DNA of 64,000 nt from Balanoglossus misakiensis (Eukaryota > Hemichordata): the NCBI GenBank assembly GCA_040954595.2, contig CM082588.2:2604001-2668000 (forward strand), given 5' to 3'. The stretch's first letter is position 1. The number at the start of each line of letters is the position of its first letter. The notes below the pieces were generated by a model. That model saw nothing but the letters and a program-made list of their open reading frames with translations, searched no databases and was not told where the DNA came from. A program made the translations under genes and the position numbers. Below are positions 12,800 through 27,500 of the stretch, piece by piece.

Positions 12800-14370
12800 C
12801 GCAAATCACGTCGTCACAACTTTCTGTAGCCTACAACTCCACAGGAAAAGCTTTGCGATCAGTACGCCGTTTACGAAAGCATATATCCCCAGTTGTGGTA
12901 AAAAAATTACTGTCCCAAGAAGAAGAAGTAAGAAGTGACTTAATATTGGCTTGTCACCGCGTATTTCCTCAGAAAATCAGCCCAGGTGTACCCCCCAAAT
13001 TAAAAAAACAAAAACTTAAAGTGGCAAAGATATGCGCTTACCAGTGCAGGAGCTCGATACAACAGCCGCAAAACCCTCAAGTAAGACTAATCACAGTTAT
13101 AGGTCTATCTTGTAATTTTCTCCCCAAGAACACTTTTTTGCTCGCATTTGATTGGGTGGAAGCTGGTAGACTACGTTTGCACGCATGCGCTCACATCCAG
13201 CTAGAGTTCAGTGAACGATTAATCTTAATACGCAATGCAGACCTAGCGGAAGTGCGCAATACGATTACACCCCATATTTTGGTTTCTGAGAAATGATGGG
13301 GAAACATCCGTGTTTTTGGGTTATATGATATACCCGCTTCCCCAACTTCGTTGACGGATTCTTGACGGGAGCATCAGACCTTTTGACACTAATGAAACCT
13401 GAACTGGACTTCCGTAATGGCGCACTTGCAAAATCCGACATTGCAATCGATCTCGCATATTTCCCCATCCCAAAAGTAATAACCATCTCTCTTTCTTTTT
13501 TCCACAGATTCTCTCTTACGCAAGAGCCTGTAGTTCATACGGTGAGTTTTCAGAGAGACACTGTTACCCCTCCAGAGAACTTTTTAATCAAGGTTCAAAC
13601 AATTTTCCCAGTAAAGATCGAGTCCATGCATGTATGTTTACTAACAATACCCCAAGTCGTATTTGTAGATTTTGCGGATATCATTGTTTGGCCTTCAAAA
13701 CTACGTAATATACCATTAAACGCTACAAAAAGTTAGAAAATGTACATGTTGTTGTCACGCAACATTTTTGCTGAGTTTGTAAAGCGAACCTGGCTGGAAC
13801 TATACGACTCATAGATTCTCAATATCTCATGGCTAAAGTAAATCAATTCGTTTGCTGGAGTTACCATAATTTGAATGTTTTTCCTGATTGGTTTATTCGA
13901 ATGATGACAAGTCCATGATTGGCCGTTTTGTGCTTGAACACGGCTTGGTCTGCTGGCCCTAAATTTGCATACAAATTCCAGTGCAGTCTTTCTTATCAGC
14001 AGTCTGTGAATGGTCAGTCTATTCAGGCAAAATTTGTTTATCAATGGTGTACTAATTATGAATAATGAGGTGATGGGAGATGCCACTTTTTATGTCCTGC
14101 CCCATGCGTGTTTGCTCTGTCTTTCCCAGTGAAAAAACTCAATGTTACCTTCTCATTTTCTACACTTAGATGTCCTGTTCGCTGAATAAGTCACAATTTA
14201 AGGTAAGCCGGTGCTTTTAAAAGATTGTCAGGGTCACCACAAAGACTATAAATTATACAACTTCTTTCTGATATTGCAAGTTTTTCTTTATTGTTGTTCA
14301 CATGAAAAATATACATTACAGTAGCTCATAAAAGGGGTTTCAAAAAAACTTCTATACCCAGAACCTTCTA
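12800..14370. other. Gene-free stretch upstream of the EGF-repeat gene
   Basis: No domain or convincing exon is seen. Open frames at 12592-13296 (+), 13362-13736 (+) and 13733-14086 (-) have no recognisable features, and the first is partly antisense to exon 1. The promoter of the EGF-repeat gene is presumably here. Confidence 0.4.
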
Positions 14371-14377
14371 TACTTAC

Positions 14378-14457
14378 TTTCTACTTCGTCTTTCAGATCC
14401 ATCCAGACAACGGCCGCGCCATTCGATAACAGCTTCACTTTTATCCGACAGATAGAC
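14378..14457 (-). CDS. Possible isolated exon next to the satellite array
   Basis: An 80-nt minus-strand segment bordered by a strong acceptor (CATTTTCTTTTCCAG) and a consensus donor (GTAAGTAT). Two frames are open through it; the more protein-like reads SICRIKVKLLSNGAAVVWM followed by DLKDEVE. It lies about 100 bp left of the satellite. A plus-strand frame is also open here, so strand and frame are uncertain. I do not recognise the protein. If real, its partner exons may lie across the array. Confidence 0.3.
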
Positions 14458-14560
14458 CTGGAAAAGAAAATGAACACAAATTGAATTTCAACACTCTGGT
14501 TTTGCCTTGATCTTATAGAAAATAAATAAAATATAATATTATCTTTGGTGTGATGTTTTT

Positions 14561-15529
14561 TTTAATGAAACGATGACATTTTTTCGACTTTGCGAATTTT
14601 CAATTTTTTTCACAAAAATCATGGGTTATAGCTCATGAAAATCATCCAAAAATGAGAATTTTTCGACTTTGCGGAATTTCAAAATTTGGCCGATTTTTGA
14701 AAAAATCATGGGTTATAGCTCATGAAAATCATCCAAAAATGAGAATTTTTCGACTTTGCGGAATTTCAAAATTTGGCCGATTTTTGAAAAAATCATGGGT
14801 TATAGCTCATGAAAATCATCCAAAAATGAGAATTTTTCGACTTTGCGGAATTTCAAAATTTGGCCGATTTTTGAAAAAATTATGGGTTATAGCTCATGAA
14901 AATCATCCAAAAATGAGAATTTTTCGACTTTGCGGAATTTCAAAATATGGCCGATTTTTGAAAAAATCATGGGTTATAGCTCATGAAAATCATCCAAAAA
15001 TGAGAATTTTTCGACTTTGCGGAATTTCAAAATTTGGCCGATTTTTGAAAAAATCATGGGTTATAGCTCATGAAAATCATCCAAAAATGAGAATTTTTCG
15101 ACTTTGCGGAATTTCAAAATTTGGCCGATTTTTGAAAAAATCATGGGTTATAGCTCATGAAAATCATGAAAAAATGAGAATTTTTCGACTTTGCGGAATT
15201 TCAAAATTTGGCCGATTTTTGAAAAAATCATGGGTTATAGCTCATGAAAATCATCCAAAAATGAGAATTTTTCGACTTTGTGGAATTTCAAAATTTGGCC
15301 GATTTTTGAAAAAATCATGGGTTATAGCTCATGAAAATCATCCAAAAATGAGAATTTTTCGACTTTGCGGAATTTCAAAATTTGGCCGATTTTTGAAAAA
15401 ATCATGGGTTATAGCTCATGAAAATCATCCAAAAATGAGAATTTTTCGACTTCGCGGAATTTCAAAATTTGGCCGATTTTTGAAAAAATCATGGGTTATA
15501 GCTCATGAAAATCATCCAAAAATGTCAAT
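14561..15529 (+). repeat. Satellite block A, forward, mostly 87-bp type 1 units
   Basis: About 11 units in forward orientation. Because 87 is divisible by three and the unit has no stop in one frame, a 294-codon open frame (14652-15536) arises from the repeats. The block ends at ATGTCAAT, where the sequence flips into the reverse orientation at 15530. Confidence 0.93.
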
Positions 15530-18500
15530 GCTATAACCCATGGTTTTTGTCAGAAAACCACCAAATTTTGAAATTTCGCGAAGTCGAAAAATTGACATTT
15601 CTGGATGATTTTCATGAGCTATAACCCATGGTTTTTGTCAGAAAACCACCAAATTTTGAAATTTCGCGAAGTCGAAAAATTGACATTTCTGGATGATTTT
15701 CATGAGCAATAACCCATGGTTTTTGTCAAAAAACCACCAAATTTTGAAATTCCGCGAAGTCGAAAAATTCTCATTTTTGGATGATTCTCATGAGCTATAA
15801 CCCATGGTTTTTGTCAAAAAACCACCAAATTTTGAAATTTCGCGAAGTCGAAAAATTGACATTTCTGGATGATTTTCATGAGCTATAACCCATGATTTTT
15901 GTCAAAAAACCACCAAATTTTGAAATTTCGCGAAGTCGAAAAATTGACATTTCTGGATGATTTTCATGAGCTATAACCCATGGTTTTTGTCAAACAACCA
16001 CCAAATTTTGAAATTTCGCGAAGTCGAAAAATTGACATTTCTGGATGATTTTCATGAGCTATAACCCATGGTTTTTGTCAAAAAACCACCAAATTTTGAA
16101 ATTTCGCGAAGTCGAAAAATTGACATTTCTGGATGATTTTCATGAGCTATAACCCATGGTTTTTGTCAGAAAACCACAAAATTTTGAAATTTCGCGAAGT
16201 CGAAAAATTGACATTTCTGGATGATTTTCATGAGCTATAACCCATGGTTTTTGTCGGAAAACCACCAAATTTTGAAATTTCTCGAAGTCGTAAAATTGAC
16301 ATTTCTGGATGATTTTCATGAGCTATAACCCATGGTTTTTGTCAGAAAACCACCAAATTTTGAAATTTCGCGAAGTCGAAAAATTGACATTTCTGGATGA
16401 TTTTCATGAGCTATAACCCATGGTTTTTGTCAGAAAACCACCAAATTTTGAAATTTCTCGAAGTCGAAAAATTGACATTTCTGGATGATTTTCATGAGCT
16501 ATAACCCATGGTTTTTGTCAGAAAACCACCAAATTTTGAAATTTCGCGAAGTCGAAAAATTGACATTTCTGGATGATTTTCATGAGCTATAACCCATGGT
16601 TTTTGTCAAAAAACCACCAAATTTTGAAATTTCGCGAAGTCGAAAAATTGACATTTCTGGATGATTTTCATGAGCTATAACCCATGGTTTTTGTCAGAAA
16701 ACCACCAAATTTTGAAATTTCGCGAAGTCGAAAAATTGACATTTCTGGATGATTTTCATGAGCTATAACCCATGGTTTTTGTCAGAAAACCACCAAATTT
16801 TGAAATTTCGCGAAGTCGAAAAATTGACATTTCTGGATGATTTTCATGAGCTATAACCCATGGTTTTTGTCAGAAAACCACCAAATTTTGAAATTTCGCG
16901 AAGTCGAAAAATTGACATTTCTGGATGATTTTCATGAGCTATAACCCATGGTTTTTGTCAGAAAACCACCAAATTTTAAAATTTCGCGAAGTCGAAAAAT
17001 TGACATTTCTGGATGATTTTCATGAGCTATAACGCATGGTTTTTGTCAAAAAACCACCAAATTTTGAAATTTCGCGAAGTCGAAAAATTGACATTTCTGG
17101 ATGATTTTCATGAGCTATAACCCATGGTTTTTGTCAAAAAACCACCAAATTTTGAAATTTCGCGAAGTCGAAAAATTGACATTTCTGGATGATTTTCATG
17201 AGCTATAACCCATGGTTTTTGTCAAAAAACCACCAAATTTTGAAATTTCGCGAAGTCGAAAAATTGACATTTCTGGATGATTTTCATGAGCTATAACCCA
17301 TGGTTTTTGTCAGAAAACCACCAAATTTTGAAATTTCGCGAAGTCGAAAAATTGACATTTCTGGATGATTTTCATGAGCTATAACCCATGGTTTTTGTCA
17401 GAAAACCACCAAATTTTGAAATTTCGCGAAGTCGAAAAATTGACATTTCTGGATGATTTTCATGAGCTATAACCCATGGTTTTTGTCAGAAAACCACCAA
17501 ATTTTGAAATTTCGCGAAGTCGAAAAATTGACATTTCTTGATGATTTTCATGAGCTATAACCCATGGTTTTTGTCGGAAAACCACCAAATTTTGAAATTT
17601 CTCGAAGTCGTAAAATTGACATTTCTGGATGATTTTCATGAGCTATAACCCATGGTTTTTGTCAGAAAACCACCAAATTTTGAAATTTCGCGAAGTCGAA
17701 AAATTGACATTTCTGGATGATTTTCATGAGCTATAACCCATGGTTTTTGTCAGAAAACCACCAAATTTTGAAATTTCTCGAAGTCGAAAAATTGACATTT
17801 CTGGATGATTTTCATGAGCTATAACCCATGGTTTTTGTCAGAAAACCACCAAATTTTGAAATTTCGCGAAGTCGAAAAATTGACATTTCTGGATGATTTT
17901 CATGAGCTATAACCCATGGTTTTTGTCAAAAAACCACCAAATTTTGAAATTTCGCGAAGTCGAAAAATTGACATTTCTGGATGATTTTCATGAGCTATAA
18001 CCCATGGTTTTTATCAAAAAACCACCAAATTTTGAAATTTCGCGAAGTCGTAAAATTGACATTTCTGGATGATTTTCATGAGCTATAACCCATGGTTTTT
18101 GTCAGAAAACCACCAAATTTTGAAATTTCGCGAAGTCGAAAAATTGACATTTCTGGATGATTTTCATGAGCTATAACCCATGGTTTTTGTCAGAAAACCA
18201 CCAAATTTTGAAATTTCGCGAAGTCGAAAAATTGACATTTCTGGATGATTTTCATGAGCTATAACCCATGGTTTTTGTCAGAAAACCACCAAATTTTGAA
18301 ATTTTGCGAAGTCGAAAAATTGACATTTCTGGATGATTTTCATGAGCTATAACCCATGGTTTTTGTCAGAAAACCACCAAATTTTGAAATTTCGCGAAGT
18401 CGAAAAATTGACATTTCTGGATGATTTTCATGAGCTATAACCCATGGTTTTTGTCAGAAAACCACCAAATTTTGAAATTTCGCGAAGTCGAAAAATTGAC

Positions 18501-21500
18501 ATTTCTGGATGATTTTCATGAGCTATAACCCATGGTTTTTGTAAGAAAACCACCAAATTTTGAAATTTCGCGAAGTCGAAAAATTGTCATTTCTCGATGA
18601 TTTTCATGAGCTATAACCCATGGTTTTTGTCAGAAAACCACCAAATTTTGAAATTCCGCGAAGTCGAAACATTCTCATTTTTGGATGATTCTCATGAGCT
18701 ATAACCCATGGTTTTTATAAAAAAACCACCAAATGTTGAAATTTCGCGAAGTCGAAAAATTGACATTTCTGGATGATTTTCATGAGCTATAACCCATGGT
18801 TTTTATCAAAAATCGGCCAAATTTTGAAATTCCGCAAAGTCGAAAAATTCTCATTTTTGGATGATTTTCATGAGCTATAACCCATGGTTTTTGTCAGAAA
18901 ACCACCAAATTTTGAAATTTCGCGAAGTCGAAAAATTGACATTTCTGGATGATTTTCATGAGCTATAACCCATGGTTTTTGTCAGAAAACCACCAAATTT
19001 TGAAATTTCGCGAAGTCGAAAAATTGACATTTCTGGATGATTTTCATGAGCTATAACCCATGGTTTTTGTCAGAAAACCACCAAATTTTGAAATTTCGCG
19101 AAGTCGAAAAATTGACATTTCTGGATGATTTTCATGAGCTATAACCCATGGTTTTTGTCAGAAAACCACCAAATTTTGAAATTTCGCGAAGTCGAAAAAT
19201 TGACATTTCTGGATGATTTTCATGAGCTATAACCCATGGTTTTTGTCAAAAAACCACCAAATTTTGAAATTTCGCGAAGTCGAAAAATTGACATTTCTGG
19301 ATGATTTTCATGAGCTATAACCCATGGTTTTTGTCAAAAAACCACCAAATTTTGAAATTTCGCGAATTCGAAAAATTGACATTTCTGGATGATTTTCATG
19401 AGCTATAACCCATGGTTTTTGTCAGAAAACCACCAAATTTTGAAATTTCGCGAAGTCGAAAAATTGACATTTCTGGATGATTTTCATGAGCTATAACCCA
19501 TGGTTTTTGTCAGAAAACCACCAAATTTTGAAATTTTGCGAAGTCGAAAAATTGACATTTCTGGATGATTTTCATGAGCTATAACCCATGGTTTTTGTCA
19601 GAAAACCACCAAATTTTGAAATTTCGCGAAGTCGAAAAATTGACATTTCTGGATGATTTTCATGAGCTATAACCCATGGTTTTTGTCAGAAAACCACCAA
19701 ATTTTGAAATTTCGCGAAGTCGAAAAATTGACATTTCTGGATGATTTTCATGAGCTATAACCCATGGTTTTTGTAAGAAAACCACCAAATTTTGAAATTT
19801 CGCGAAGTCGAAAAATTGTCATTTCTCGATGATTTTCATGAGCTATAACCCATGGTTTTTGTCAGAAAACCACCAAATTTTGAAATTCCGCGAAGTCGAA
19901 ACATTCTCATTTTTGGATGATTCTCATGAGCTATAACCCATGGTTTTTATAAAAAAACCACCAAATGTTGAAATTTCGCGAAGTCGAAAAATTGACATTT
20001 CTGGATGATTTTCATGAGCTATAACCCATGGTTTTTATCAAAAATCGGCCAAATTTTGAAATTCCGCAAAGTCGAAAAATTCTCATTTTTGGATGATTTT
20101 CATGAGCTATAACCCATGGTTTTTGTCAGAAAACCACCAAATTTTGAAATTTCGCGAAGTCGAAAAATTGACATTTCTGGATGATTTTCATGAGCTATAA
20201 CCCATGGTTTTTGTCAGAAAACCACCAAATTTTGAAATTTCGCGAAGTCGAAAAATTGACATTTCTGGATGATTTTCATGAGCTATAACCCATGGTTTTT
20301 GTCAGAAAACCACCAAATTTTGAAATTTCGCGAAGTCGAAAAATTGACATTTCTGGATGATTTTCATGAGCTATAACCCATGGTTTTTGTCAGAAAACCA
20401 CCAAATTTTGAAATTTCGCGAAGTCGAAAAATTGACATTTCTGGATGATTTTCATGAGCTATAACCCATGGTTTTTGTCAAAAAACCACCAAATTTTGAA
20501 ATTTCGCGAAGTCGAAAAATTGACATTTCTGGATGATTTTCATGAGCTATAACCCATGGTTTTTGTCAAAAAACCACCAAATTTTGAAATTTCGCGAATT
20601 CGAAAAATTGACATTTCTGGATGATTTTCATGAGCTATAACCCATGGTTTTTGTCAAAAAACCACCAAATTTTGAAATTTCGCGAAGTCGAAAAATTGAC
20701 ATTTCTGGATGATTTTCATGAGCTATAACCCATGGTTTTTGTCAGAAAACCACCAAATTTTGAAATTTCGCGAAGTCGAAAAATTGACATTTCTGGATGA
20801 TTTTCATGAGCTATAACCCATGGTTTTTGTCAGAAAACCACCAAATTTTGAAATTTCGCGAAGTCGAAAAATTGACATTTCTGGATGATTTTCATGAGCT
20901 ATAACCCATGGTTTTTGTCAAAAAACCACCAAATTTTGAAATTTCGCGAAGTCGAAAAATTGACATTTCTGGATGATTTTCATGAGCTATAACCCATGGT
21001 TTTTGTCAGAAAACCACCAAATTTTGAAATTTCGCGAAGTCGAAAAATTGACATTTCTGGATGATTTTCATGAGCTATAACCCATGGTTTTTGTCAGAAA
21101 ACCACCAAATTTTGAAATTTCGAGAAGTCGAAAAATTGACATTTCTGGATGATTTTCATGAGCTATAACCCATGGTTTTTGTCAGAAAACCACCAAATTT
21201 TGAAATTTCGCGAAGTCGAAAAATTGACATTTCTGGATGATTTTCATGAGCTATAACCCATGGTTTTTGTCAGAAAACCACCAAATTTTGAAATTTCGCG
21301 AAGTCGAAAAATTGACATTTCTGGATGATTTTCATGAGCTATAACCCATGGTTTTTGTCAGAAAACCACCAAATTTTGAAATTTCGCGAAGTCGAAAAAT
21401 TGACATTTCTGGATGATTTTCATGAGCTATAACCCATGGTTTTTATCAAAAAACCACCAAATTTTGAAATTTCGCGAAGTCGAAAAATTGACATTTCTGG

Positions 21501-24500
21501 ATGATTTTCATGAGCTATAACCCATGGTTTTTGTCAGAAAACCACCAAATTTTGAAATTTCTCGAAGTCGTAAAATTGACATTTCTGGATGATTTTCATG
21601 AGCTATAACCCATGGTTTTTGTCAGAAAACCACCAAATTTTGAAATTTCGCGAAGTCGAAAAATTGACATTTCTGGATGATTTTCATGAGCTATAACCCA
21701 TGGTTTTTGTCAGAAAACCACCAAATTTTGAAATTTCGCGAAGTCGAAAAATTGACATTTCTGGATGATTTTCATGAGCTATAACCCATGGTTTTTGTCA
21801 GAAAACCACCAAATTTTGAAATTTCGCGAAGTCGAAAAATTGACATTTCTGGATGATTTTCATGAGCTATAACCCATGGTTTTTGTCAGAAAACCACCAA
21901 ATTTTGAAATTTCGCGAAGTCGAAAAATTGACATTTCTGGATGATTTTCATGAGCTATAACCCATGGTTTTTGTCAAAAAACCACCAAATTTTGAAATTT
22001 CGCGAAGTCGAAAAATTGACATTTCTGGATGATTTTCATGAGCTATAACCCATGGTTTTTATCAAAAAACCACCAAATTTTGAAATTTCGCGAAGTCGAA
22101 AAATTGACATTTCTGGATGATTTTCATGAGCTATAACCCATGGTTTTTGTCAGAAAACCACCAAATTTTGAAATTTCTCGAAGTCGTAAAATTGACATTT
22201 CTGGATGATTTTCATGAGCTATAACCCATGGTTTTTGTCAGAAAACCACCAAATTTTGAAATTTCGCGAAGTCGAAAAATTGACATTTCTGGATGATTTT
22301 CATGAGCTATAACCCATGGTTTTTGTCAGAAAACCACCAAATTTTGAAATTTCGCGAAGTCGAAAAATTGACATTTCTGGATGATTTTCATGAGCTATAA
22401 CCCATGGTTTTTGTCAGAAAACCACCAAATTTTGAAATTTCGCGAAGTCGAAAAATTGACATTTCTGGATGATTTTCATGAGCTATAACCCATGGTTTTT
22501 GTCAGAAAACCACCAAATTTTGAAATTTCGCGAAGTCGAAAAATTGACATTTCTGGATGATTTTCATGAGCTATAACCCATGGTTTTTGTCAGAAAACCA
22601 CCAAATTTTAAAATTTCGCGAAGTCGAAAAATTGACATTTCTGGATGATTTTCATGAGCTATAACCCATGGTTTTTGTCAAAAAACCACCAAATTTTGAA
22701 ATTTCGCGAAGTCGAAAAATTGACATTTCTGGATGATTTTCATGAGCTATAACCCATGGTTTTTGTCAAAAAACCACCAAATTTTGAAATTTCGCGAAGT
22801 CGAAAAATTGACATTTCTGGATGATTTTCATGAGCTATAACCCATGGTTTTTGTCAGAAAACCACCAAATTTTGAAATTTCGCGAAGTCGAAAAATTGAC
22901 ATTTCTGTATGATTTTCATGAGCTATAACCCATGGTTTTTGTCAGAAAACCACCAAATTTTGAAATTTCGCGAAGTCGAAAAATTGACATTTCTGGATGA
23001 TTTTCATGAGCTATAACCCATGGTTTTTGTCAAAAACCACCAAATTTTGAAATTTCGCGAAGTCGAAAAATTGACATTTCTGGATGATTTTCATGAGCTA
23101 TAACCCATGGTTTTTGTCAGAAAACCACCAAATTTTGAAATTTCGAGAAGTCGAAAAATTGACATTTCTGGATGATTTTCATGAGCTATAACCCATGGTT
23201 TTTGTCAGAAAACCACCAAATTTTGAAATTTCGCGAAGTCGAAAAATTGACATTTCTGGATGATTTTCATGAGCTATAACCCATGGTTTTTGTCAGAAAA
23301 CCACCAAATTTTGAAATTTCGCGAAGTCGAAAAATTGACATTTCTGGATGATTTTCATGAGCTATAACCCATGGTTTTTGTCAGAAAAACACCAAATTTT
23401 GAAATTTCGCGAAGTCGAAAAATTGACATTTCTGGATGATTTTCATGAGCTATAACCCATGGTTTTTGTCAGAAAACCACCAAATTTTGAAATTTCGCGA
23501 AGTCGAAAAATTGACATTTCTGGATGATTTTCATGAGCTATAACCCATGGTTTTTGTCAGAAAACCACCAAATTTTGAAATTTCGCGAAGTCGAAAAATT
23601 GACATTTCTGGATGATTTTCATGAGCTTTAACCCATGGTTTTTGTCAAAAAACCACCAAATTTTGAAATTTCGCGAAGTCGAAAAATTGACATTTCTGGA
23701 TGATTTTCATGAGCTATAACCCATGGTTTTTGTCAGAAAACCACCAAATTTTGAAATTTCGCGAAGTCGAAAAATTGACATTTCTGGATGATTTTCATGA
23801 GCTATAACCCATGGTTTTTGTCAGAAAACCACCAAATTTTGAAATTTCGCGAAGTCGAAAAATTGACATTTCTGGATGATTTTCATGAGCTATAACCCAT
23901 GGTTTTTGTCAAAAAACCACCAAATTTTGAAATTTCGCGAAGTCGAAAAATTGACATTTCTGGATGATTTTCATGAGCTATAACCCATGGTTTTTGTCAA
24001 AAAACCACCAAATTTTGAAATTTCGCGAAGTCGAAAAATTGACATTTCTGGATGATTTTCATGAGCTATAACCCATGGTTTTTGTCAGAAAACCACCAAA
24101 TTTTGAAATTTCGCGAAGTCGAAAAATTGACATTTCTGTATGATTTTCATGAGCTATAACCCATGGTTTTTGTCAGAAAACCACCAAATTTTGAAATTTC
24201 GCGAAGTCGAAAAATTGACATTTCTGGATGATTTTCATGAGCTATAACCCATGGTTTTTGTCAAAAAACCACCAAATTTTGAAATTTCGCGAAGTCGAAA
24301 AATTGACATTTCTGGATGATTTTCATGAGCTATAACCCATGGTTTTTGTCAGAAAACCACCAAATTTTGAAATTTCGAGAAGTCGAAAAATTGACATTTC
24401 TGGATGATTTTCATGAGCTATAACCCATGGTTTTTGTCAGAAAACCACCAAATTTTGAAATTTCGCGAAGTCGAAAAATTGACATTTCTGGATGATTTTC

Positions 24501-27500
24501 ATGAGCTATAACCCATGGTTTTTGTCAGAAAACCACCAAATTTTGAAATTTCGCGAAGTCGAAAAATTGACATTTCTGGATGATTTTCATGAGCTATAAC
24601 CCATGGTTTTTGTCAGAAAAACACCAAATTTTGAAATTTCGCGAAGTCGAAAAATTGACATTTCTGGATGATTTTCATGAGCTATAACCCATGGTTTTTG
24701 TCAGAAAACCACCAAATTTTGAAATTTCGCGAAGTCGAAAAATTGACATTTCTGGATGATTTTCATGAGCTATAACCCATGGTTTTTGTCAGAAAACCAC
24801 CAAATTTTGAAATTTCGCGAAGTCGAAAAATTGACATTTCTGGATGATTTTCATGAGCTATAACCCATGGTTTTTGTCAAGAAACCACCAAATTTTGAAA
24901 TTTCGCGAAGTCGAAAAATTGACATTTCTGGATGATTTTCATGAGCTATAACCCATGGTTTTTGTCAGAAAACCACCAAATTTTGAAATTTCGCGAAGTC
25001 GAAAAATTGACATTTCTGGATGATTTTCATGAGCTATAACCCATGGTTTTTGTCAGAAAACCACCAAATTTTGAAATTTCGCGAAGTCGAAAAATTGACA
25101 TTTCTGGATGATTTTCATGAGCTATAACCCATGGTTTTTGTCAAAAAACCACCAAATTTTGAAATTTCGCGAAGTCGAAAAATTGACATTTCTGGATGAT
25201 TTTCATGAGCTATAACCCATGGTTTTTGTCAGAAAACCACCAAATTTTGAAATTTCGCGAAGTCGAAAAATTGACATTTCTGGATGATTTTCATGAGCTA
25301 TAACCCATGATTTTTGTCAGAAAACCACCAAATTTTGAAATTTCGCGAAGTCGAAAAATTTACATTTCTGGATGATTTTCATGAGCTATAACCCATGGTT
25401 TTTGTCAAAAAACCACCAAATTTTGAAATTTCGCGAAGTCGAAAAATTGACATTTCTGGATGATTTTCATGAGCTATAACCCATGGTTTTTGTCAAAAAA
25501 CCACCAAATTTTGAAATTTCGCGAAGTCGAAAAATTGACATTTCTGGATGATTTTCATGAGCTATAACCCATGGTTTTTGTCAAAAAACCACCAAATTTT
25601 GAAATTTCGCGAAGTCGAAAAATTGACATTTCTGGATGATTTTCATGAGCTATAACCCATGGTTTTTGTCAAAAAACCACCAAATTTTGAAATTTCGCGA
25701 ATTCGAAAAATTGACATTTCTGGATGATTTTCATGAGCTATAACCCATGGTTTTTGTCAGAAAAACACCAAATTTTGAAATTTCGCGAAGTCGAAAAATT
25801 GACATTTCTGGATGATTTTCATGAGCTATAACCCATGGTTTTTGTCAAAAAACCACCAAATTTTGAAATTTCGCGAATTCGAAAAATTGACATTTCTGGA
25901 TGATTTTCATGAGCTATAACCCATGGTTTTTGTCAAAAAACCACCAAATTTTGAAATTTCGCGAAGTCGAAAAATTGACATTTCTGGATGATTTTCATGA
26001 GCTATAACCCATGGTTTTTGTCAGAAAACCACCAAATTTTGAAATTTCGCGAAGTCGAAAAATTGACATTTCTGGATGATTTTCATGAGCTATAACCCAT
26101 GGTTTTTGTCAGAAAACCACCAAATTTTGAAATTTCGCGAAGTCGAAAAATTGACATTTCTGGATGATTTTCATGAGCTATAACCCATGGTTTTTGTCAA
26201 AAAACCACCAAATTTTGAAATTTCGCGAAGTCGAAAAATTGACATTTCTGGATGATTTTCATGAGCTATAACCCATGGTTTTTGTCAGAAAACCACCAAA
26301 TTTTGAAATTTCGCGAAGTCGAAAAATTGACATTTCTGGATGATTTTCATGAGCTATAACCCATGGTTTTTGTCAGAAAACCACCAAATTTTGAAATTTC
26401 GAGAAGTCGAAAAATTGACATTTCTGGATGATTTTCATGAGCTATAACCCATGGTTTTTGTCAGAAAACCACCAAATTTTGAAATTTCGCGAAGTCGAAA
26501 AATTGACATTTCTGGATGATTTTCATGAGCTATAACCCATGGTTTTTGTCAGAAAACCACCAAATTTTGAAATTTCGCGAAGTCGAAAAATTGACATTTC
26601 TGGATGATTTTCATGAGCTATAACCCATGGTTTTTGTCAGAAAACCACCAAATTTTGAAATTTCGCGAAGTCGAAAAATTGACATTTCTGGATGATTTTC
26701 ATGAGCTATAACCCATGGTTTTTATCAAAAAACCACCAAATTTTGAAATTTCGCGAAGTCGAAAAATTGACATTTCTGGATGATTTTCATGAGCTATAAC
26801 CCATGGTTTTTGTCAGAAAACCACCAAATTTTGAAATTTCTCGAAGTCGTAAAATTGACATTTCTGGATGATTTTCATGAGCTATAACCCATGGTTTTTG
26901 TCAGAAAACCACCAAATTTTGAAATTTCGCGAAGTCGAAAAATTGACATTTCTGGATGATTTTCATGAGCTATAACCCATGGTTTTTGTCAGAAAACCAC
27001 CAAATTTTGAAATTTCGCGAAGTCGAAAAATTGACATTTCTGGATGATTTTCATGAGCTATAACCCATGGTTTTTGTCAGAAAACCACCAAATTTTGAAA
27101 TTTCGCGAAGTCGAAAAATTGACATTTCTGGATGATTTTCATGAGCTATAACCCATGGTTTTTGTCAGAAAACCACCAAATTTTGAAATTTCGCGAAGTC
27201 GAAAAATTGACATTTCTGGATGATTTTCATGAGCTATAACCCATGGTTTTTGTCAAAAAACCACCAAATTTTGAAATTTCGCGAAGTCGAAAAATTGACA
27301 TTTCTGGATGATTTTCATGAGCTATAACCCATGGTTTTTATCAAAAAACCACCAAATTTTGAAATTTCGCGAAGTCGAAAAATTGACATTTCTGGATGAT
27401 TTTCATGAGCTATAACCCATGGTTTTTGTCAGAAAACCACCAAATTTTGAAATTTCTCGAAGTCGTAAAATTGACATTTCTGGATGATTTTCATGAGCTA

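Noticed and set aside
12592-13296. 234-codon plus-strand frame
   Set aside because: Partly antisense to exon 1 of the EGF-repeat gene, low-complexity composition, no domain.
14652-15536. 294-codon open frame as a repeat protein gene
   Set aside because: It is ten in-register copies of the 87-bp satellite and starts and stops at repeat edges; the same motif at 34048, 35014 and 37252 has the same cause.
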